Assembly: GCA_902766675.1 (NCBI GenBank) | Contig: CACXEN010000086.1 | Location: 1 to 8,319, forward strand | Length of the DNA stretch: 8,319 nt | Direction: 5' to 3' | Source of the DNA: an uncultured Erysipelotrichaceae bacterium | GTDB taxonomy: Bacteria > Bacillota_I > Bacilli_A > Erysipelotrichales > Erysipelotrichaceae | Shown: positions 5,834 to 8,319 of the stretch, in pieces | Layout of the letters: the number at the start of each line of letters is the position of its first letter | How positions within the stretch are numbered: the stretch's first letter is position 1 | Program-made: the position numbers and the translations under genes | Notes under the pieces: generated by a model | The model's database searches: none | What the model saw: the letters and a program-made list of their open reading frames with translations, nothing else | What the model was told of the DNA's origin: nothing

Positions 5834-6199
5834 ATGAGTTATAAGGCAGGAGATATTATCGAAGGGAAGGTGACAGGTATTCAACCATATGGAGCCTTCA
5901 TTTCTATTGACGCAAACACAAATGGTTTAGTACACATTTCAGAATTAAGCGATGGTTTTGTGAAAGACATTCATCAATATGTAAATATTGGAGATGTCGT
6001 GAAACTAAAAGTTTTAGAATATGATGAGAAAACACATCATGCAAAACTTTCTTTAAAGGCGCTTAGAAAATTACATACAAGAAATCGTAAGAAACCAATT
6101 GAGAATAAAGCGAGTTTACCGATTATGAGAATCGGTTTTCGATCCATTGCCCAAAATATGGATGATTGGATAAAAGAAGCGAAGGAGAATAAACAATGA
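5834..6199 (+). CDS. S1-domain RNA-binding protein (YugI/CvfD/GSP13-like)
   Basis: Short cytoplasmic RNA-binding protein of 121 residues. The S1 domain fills residues 1-76: GDIIEGKVTGIQPYGAFISI (6-25), GLVHISELS (31-39), NIGDVVKLKVLEYDEK (51-66) and the closing strand KLSLKAL (71-77). A basic linker (LRKLHTRNRKK, 77-87) and a C-terminal helix-like tail follow. This layout matches the small general-stress-protein-13 group, whose members associate with ribosomes or act as post-transcriptional regulators (known for the family; not shown here). GGAG (5825-5828) lies 5 bases before the ATG. Its stop overlaps the pgi start as ATGA, so it is cotranscribed and probably translationally coupled with pgi. 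As I recall, B. subtilis yugI is also near pgi, which suggests an old association. Confidence 0.88.
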   Translation: MSYKAGDIIEGKVTGIQPYGAFISIDANTNGLVHISELSDGFVKDIHQYVNIGDVVKLKVLEYDEKTHHAKLSLKALRKLHTRNRKKPIENKASLPIMRIGFRSIAQNMDDWIKEAKENKQ

Positions 6200-7473
6200 T
6201 GAAATTTGATGCAACACACGGACTATTAAAAGAAGAAATCAGTGCATATCAAGAAACAGTCACGAAATTACACCGTGCAATCAGAGAAAAAAGTGGTGCA
6301 GGTAATGATTACATGGGCTGGGTATCTTGGCCTGTAGATTATGACAAAGAAGAATTTGCACGCATTAAAGAAGTCGCAAATAAAGTAAAAGATAAAGCTG
6401 AAGTGCTTGTTGTATGTGGTATTGGTGGATCTTATTTAGGTGCACGTGCTGCTATAGAAATGGTACAAGGCTTATATGCGAATAATCCAACAGAAGTTAT
6501 CTTTGTGGGAAATACATTCTCTAGTACATATACAGCACAAGTATTAGAACATATCAAAGATAAAAGCGTTGTATTAAATGTAATTTCTAAGTCTGGTACA
6601 ACAACAGAAACAGCTTTGGCATTTAGAATGTTAAAGAATTTCATGGAAGAAAAATATGGCAAAGAAGAAGCCAAAGAAAGAATCATTGCGACAACAGATA
6701 AAGAAAAGGGTACTTTAAAAGCATTGGCTTTAAAAGAAGGGTATGAAACATTTGTTATACCAAATAATATTGGTGGAAGATATTCTGTATTAACACCAGT
6801 TGGTTTAGTACCACTAGCAATTATGGGAATCGATATCGATGCGATGATGCAAGGTTTCTTAGATGCATATCATGAATTAGATACAGATGATTTAAACAAG
6901 AATGCGGCATATCAATATGCGGTTGCTAGACGTATCCTACAAAACCAAGGATACAATGTGGAATTCTTTGTGACATATGAGCCACAACTCCAAATGTTAG
7001 CAGAATGGTTTAAACAATTAATGGGTGAATCAGAAGGAAAAGAAGGAAAAGGTATCTTACCAGATAGTGCTTGTTTCTCAACAGATTTACATTCATTAGG
7101 TCAATTTGTACAAGAAGGTAATAAAGTATTATTTGAAACAGTATTATGTGTTGAAAAACCAACATTAGATTTATCAGTACCAAATGATCCTGAAAATGGT
7201 GACAACATGAATTACTTAACTGGTAAATCGATGGACTGGGTGAATAAGATGGCATTTGAAGGAACACTTCAAGCACATGAAGAAGTTGGTAATGTGCATA
7301 ACTTATTAATCTCAATTCCTGATATGAAGGAACATTCCTTTGGATATCTATGTTATTACTTCTTCATCGCAACAGCAATGACTTGTTATATGTTAGATAT
7401 CAATCCATTTAACCAACCAGGTGTTGAAGTTTATAAAAAGAATATGTTTAAACTTCTTGGCAAACCTGAATAG
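6196..7473 (+). CDS. pgi: Glucose-6-phosphate isomerase
   Basis: Cytoplasmic enzyme interconverting glucose-6-phosphate and fructose-6-phosphate (EC 5.3.1.9) in glycolysis and gluconeogenesis. The 425-residue protein follows the Firmicute form throughout: GAGNDYMGWVSWPVDYDKEE (35-53 region), VCGIGGSYLGARAA (73-86), signature 1 at NVISKSGTTTETALAFR (128-144), GGRYSVLT (193-200), and signature 2 NPFNQPGVEVYK (403-414). By motif comparison with rabbit PGI the catalytic residues are Glu278 (GESEGK), His299 (STDLHS) and Lys414. It lacks roughly 25 residues relative to the 450-residue Bacillus enzyme, without loss of any motif. AAGGAG (6182-6187) fits the ATG at 6196; the adjacent ATG at 6199 is an alternative. 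It is the second gene of an operon with the S1 protein. Confidence 0.97.
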   Translation: MMKFDATHGLLKEEISAYQETVTKLHRAIREKSGAGNDYMGWVSWPVDYDKEEFARIKEVANKVKDKAEVLVVCGIGGSYLGARAAIEMVQGLYANNPTEVIFVGNTFSSTYTAQVLEHIKDKSVVLNVISKSGTTTETALAFRMLKNFMEEKYGKEEAKERIIATTDKEKGTLKALALKEGYETFVIPNNIGGRYSVLTPVGLVPLAIMGIDIDAMMQGFLDAYHELDTDDLNKNAAYQYAVARRILQNQGYNVEFFVTYEPQLQMLAEWFKQLMGESEGKEGKGILPDSACFSTDLHSLGQFVQEGNKVLFETVLCVEKPTLDLSVPNDPENGDNMNYLTGKSMDWVNKMAFEGTLQAHEEVGNVHNLLISIPDMKEHSFGYLCYYFFIATAMTCYMLDINPFNQPGVEVYKKNMFKLLGKPE

Positions 7474-7510
7474 TAAGAAATAAAGCTCTTAGAATCATCT
7501 AAGAGCTTTT
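7458..7510 (+). repeat. Direct repeat copy A: pgi 3' end plus terminator
   Basis: Covers the last Lys-Pro-Glu codons and stop of pgi and its terminator hairpin. Aligned by hand to copy B at 8164-8211 it shows 44 identities in 53 columns, with 4 substitutions and 5 gapped bases. The blocks AAACCTGAATA, AAGCTCTTAGAAT and TAAGAGCTTTT are identical. The two copies flank the toxin-antitoxin cassette in the same orientation, 706 bases apart. Confidence 0.75.
7482..7510 (+). terminator. Intrinsic terminator of the S1 protein-pgi operon
   Basis: Bases 7482-7493 pair perfectly with 7498-7509 (12 bp) around an ATCA tetraloop and end in TTTT. It starts 8 bases after the pgi stop. It is nearly symmetric, so it may also stop transcripts coming from the toxin gene on the other strand. 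Confidence 0.87.
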
Positions 7511-7523
7511 AAATTATAAAGTG

Positions 7524-7554
7524 AATGATTTTAAATTTTTTAGCTTAAATCATT
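7524..7554 (-). other. Hairpin over the 3' end of the toxin gene
   Basis: AATGATTT (7524-7531) pairs with AAATCATT (7547-7554), extendable by two A-T pairs past a one-base bulge. The RelE stop codon (7550-7552) is inside the stem. No good U-tract follows on the minus strand, so a role in 3'-end protection is as likely as termination. Confidence 0.35.
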
Positions 7555-7816
7555 TATATATAACACTTCTATGGTCAATATCGATTGCGATGATTATGCA
7601 CTCATTATCAACTATTTTAACAAGTAGCCTATAACTGCCAATTCGATATCTCCAATAGCCTTTAAAAATCCCAGTAAGTGCTTTGCCAGAGGCGTATGGA
7701 TTCTCTGTATTTATCAAATTAGATTGAATCCATTTGTTTATTGTCCTTTGTACTGATTTATCTAATTTTTTAAATTGTTTATCAAAATCAGATGAAGTAT
7801 AAAATGTATATTTCAT
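7550..7816 (-). CDS. relE: RelE/ParE-superfamily toxin
   Basis: Predicted toxin of a type II toxin-antitoxin pair; RelE members cut mRNA in the ribosomal A site, while ParE members poison gyrase. The 88-residue protein has DFDKQFKKLDKSVQRTINKW (10-29), forming the first helices, then SGKALTGIFKGYWRYRIGSY (43-62) and RLLVKI, and ends with DHRSVIYK. Basic residues Lys45, Lys52, Arg56, Arg58, Arg63 and Arg83 and the aromatic Tyr87 resemble the RelE catalytic set, which favours an RNase over a gyrase poison, but this is inference. The ATG at 7816 starts one base after the antitoxin stop, giving tight coupling and the standard N-terminus; an upstream TTG start (7831) inside the antitoxin gene is unlikely. 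Codons such as AGG, CGA and ATA occur here but are scarce in the PTS genes. Confidence 0.87.
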   Translation of the reverse strand: MKYTFYTSSDFDKQFKKLDKSVQRTINKWIQSNLINTENPYASGKALTGIFKGYWRYRIGSYRLLVKIVDNECIIIAIDIDHRSVIYK

Positions 7817-7817
7817 T

Positions 7818-8048
7818 TTATTCAATACCAAGCTCTTTCAGTAGTTCGCTATATGGTCTTATAGTAACAGTACCATCCTTCATTCCACTTTCAAATGATG
7901 ATATTTTAGCATGGTCAAATTCATCTTGTAGTTTTTCTAACGCAAGATGTTTTATCATTGTGGATAATCCACCTTTATATACTTTTGAATATTCTTCAAA
8001 TATTTCTTTTTCTTCTTCGTTTAGTCTAATTGTGATTGTCGAATTCAT
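7818..8048 (-). CDS. RelB-like ribbon-helix-helix antitoxin
   Basis: Cognate antitoxin and probable autorepressor, encoded first as is usual for this class. The 76-residue protein opens with the RHH beta strand MNSTITIRLNEEEKEIFEEY (1-20), then the turn KVYKGGLSTMIKHLALEKL (22-40) completing the DNA-binding fold. The C-terminal part (41-76, DEFDHAKIS and TIRPYSELLKELGIE) is the expected toxin-binding segment. It resembles the DUF6290/RelB-type antitoxins common in Firmicutes. The ATG at 8048 is chosen because a perfect AAGGAGG (8061-8055 on the minus strand) lies 6 bases upstream; the longer in-frame ATG at 8114 falls in the predicted -35 box and would not be transcribed. Binds and neutralises the adjacent RelE-like toxin (family knowledge). 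Confidence 0.88.
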   Translation of the reverse strand: MNSTITIRLNEEEKEIFEEYSKVYKGGLSTMIKHLALEKLQDEFDHAKISSFESGMKDGTVTIRPYSELLKELGIE

Positions 8049-8070
8049 GATTAACCTCCTTGTAACACAA

Positions 8071-8081
8071 ATGTAATACAT
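8071..8081. promoter_or_regulatory. Operator-like palindrome before the antitoxin gene
   Basis: ATGTAATACAT is a perfect inverted repeat with 5-base arms around one base, located just downstream of the predicted -10 and around the expected start of transcription. The flanking minus-strand sequence repeats the theme (TGTATTACA, then GTGTTACA). RHH antitoxins bind short palindromes of this kind to repress their own operon; binding here is inferred from position only. Confidence 0.38.
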
Positions 8082-8085
8082 ATTT

Positions 8086-8114
8086 AGTTTAGCGCCAAAA
8101 TGATATTTTTTCAA
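8086..8114 (-). promoter_or_regulatory. Promoter of the toxin-antitoxin operon
   Basis: On the minus strand TTGAAA (8114-8109; 5/6) and TAAACT (8091-8086; 4/6) are 17 bases apart. The start of transcription would be near 8079, giving a leader of about 30 bases that contains the AAGGAGG site. The cassette therefore has its own transcription, opposite to pgi. Confidence 0.6.
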
Positions 8115-8163
8115 TAGTTTACATGAATATTAAAAATGAAATCTTTCGTATTTCTATTTAACA

Positions 8164-8211
8164 TGGAAACCTGAATAAGAATGAAGCTCTTAGAATTGCC
8201 TAAGAGCTTTT
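8164..8211 (+). repeat. Direct repeat copy B: relic of a pgi 3' end plus terminator
   Basis: Second, diverged copy of 7458-7510. It keeps codons for Lys-Pro-Glu followed by a stop (8167-8178) and the same terminator stem. Read in that frame the preceding codons give FYLTW before KPE, against FKLLG before KPE in Pgi, so the frame relation may extend further upstream. No other pgi sequence is present here. Either the displaced original end of pgi after an insertion or a remnant of a tandem duplication. Confidence 0.7.
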
Positions 8212-8212
8212 T
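8183..8212 (+). terminator. Terminator-like hairpin in repeat copy B
   Basis: Bases 8184-8193 pair with 8200-8209 (10 bp plus a closing G-U) with a 6-base loop, followed by T to 8212. The arms match the pgi terminator while the loop differs. It lies between the antitoxin promoter and a convergent partial gene, where no plus-strand gene now needs it. Confidence 0.75.
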
Positions 8213-8233
8213 ATTATATGCATAAACAGGAAC

Positions 8234-8319
8234 TTATCTGTCTATCTTTCTTGAACTAATCTTTTCTACTATTACGGAAATTATAATCGCAGCTATTACG
8301 ATGAATGTCCAAATAATCC
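8234..8319 (-). CDS. Partial membrane protein, C-terminal end only
   Basis: A minus-strand reading frame enters from the right edge and ends at a TAA (8236-8234). The 27 visible residues contain one strongly hydrophobic helix (IIWTFIVIAAIIISVIV) followed by a basic, serine-containing tail (EKISSRKIDR), the normal shape of the last membrane helix with a cytoplasmic end. The start and most of the gene lie outside the window, so no family can be named. Alternative frames over the same bases on this strand hit stops early. Confidence 0.55.
   Translation of the reverse strand, partial: IIWTFIVIAAIIISVIVEKISSRKIDR

Noticed and set aside
8049..8114. Longer antitoxin start at 8114
   Set aside because: The ATG overlaps the predicted -35 box, the extra residues do not fit an RHH N-terminus, and a perfect AAGGAGG favours 8048.
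7511..8163. Toxin-antitoxin region considered as an insertion sequence
   Set aside because: There is no transposase and no terminal inverted repeats at the borders; the flanks are direct repeats of the pgi end instead.
1..8319. CRISPR arrays, tRNA or rRNA genes
   Set aside because: No regularly spaced repeats and no recognisable tRNA or rRNA sequence on either strand by reading.

Overview
The window looks like a chromosomal stretch of an AT-rich, low-GC Firmicute. The gene style (strong AAGGAGG-type ribosome sites, separate mannose-family PTS subunits, a YugI-like S1 protein beside glucose-6-phosphate isomerase) would fit an Erysipelotrichia-like gut bacterium, but that placement is an impression and was not tested. 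TGA ends several genes (AI-2E permease, S1 protein, RelE) and TGG encodes Trp, so the standard bacterial code is used rather than the Mollicutes code.

Left part (1-2882): a four-gene mannose/fructose/sorbose-family PTS operon on the + strand, with separate IIA, IIB, IIC and IID genes. It has a plausible promoter at 16-44, an unusual 11-bp hairpin in the 85-base IIB-IIC gap, and a strong intrinsic terminator at 2843-2882. The sugar is not identifiable from the sequence.

Middle (2883-5753): a small two-helix membrane protein (+) converges on a Core-2/I-branching-type glycosyltransferase (-), and the two share a hairpin that contains both stop codons. The glycosyltransferase diverges from an AI-2E-family permease (+). 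In the 76 bases between them lie two back-to-back extended -10 promoters, placed so close to the start codons that both mRNAs should be leaderless or nearly so. The permease converges on a NifU-type iron-sulfur scaffold gene (-) across a shared hairpin.

Right part (5754-8319): a short S1-domain RNA-binding protein gene overlaps glucose-6-phosphate isomerase (pgi) by ATGA, so the two are probably translationally coupled. After the pgi terminator comes a complete RelB/RelE-type toxin-antitoxin module on the opposite strand, with its own promoter and an operator-like palindrome. Beyond it, at 8164-8211, a second diverged copy of the pgi tail appears: the codons for Lys-Pro-Glu, a stop, and the same terminator hairpin. 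The toxin-antitoxin cassette is therefore bracketed by about 50-base direct repeats of the pgi 3' end, which I consider the most interesting signal here. The window ends in the 3' part of another minus-strand membrane protein gene.

Together the window holds sugar uptake and phosphorylation (PTS), upper glycolysis (Pgi), Fe-S assembly and envelope functions, with one small accessory cassette. No stretch longer than 300 bases lacks a gene. I see no rRNA, tRNA, CRISPR array or transposase.
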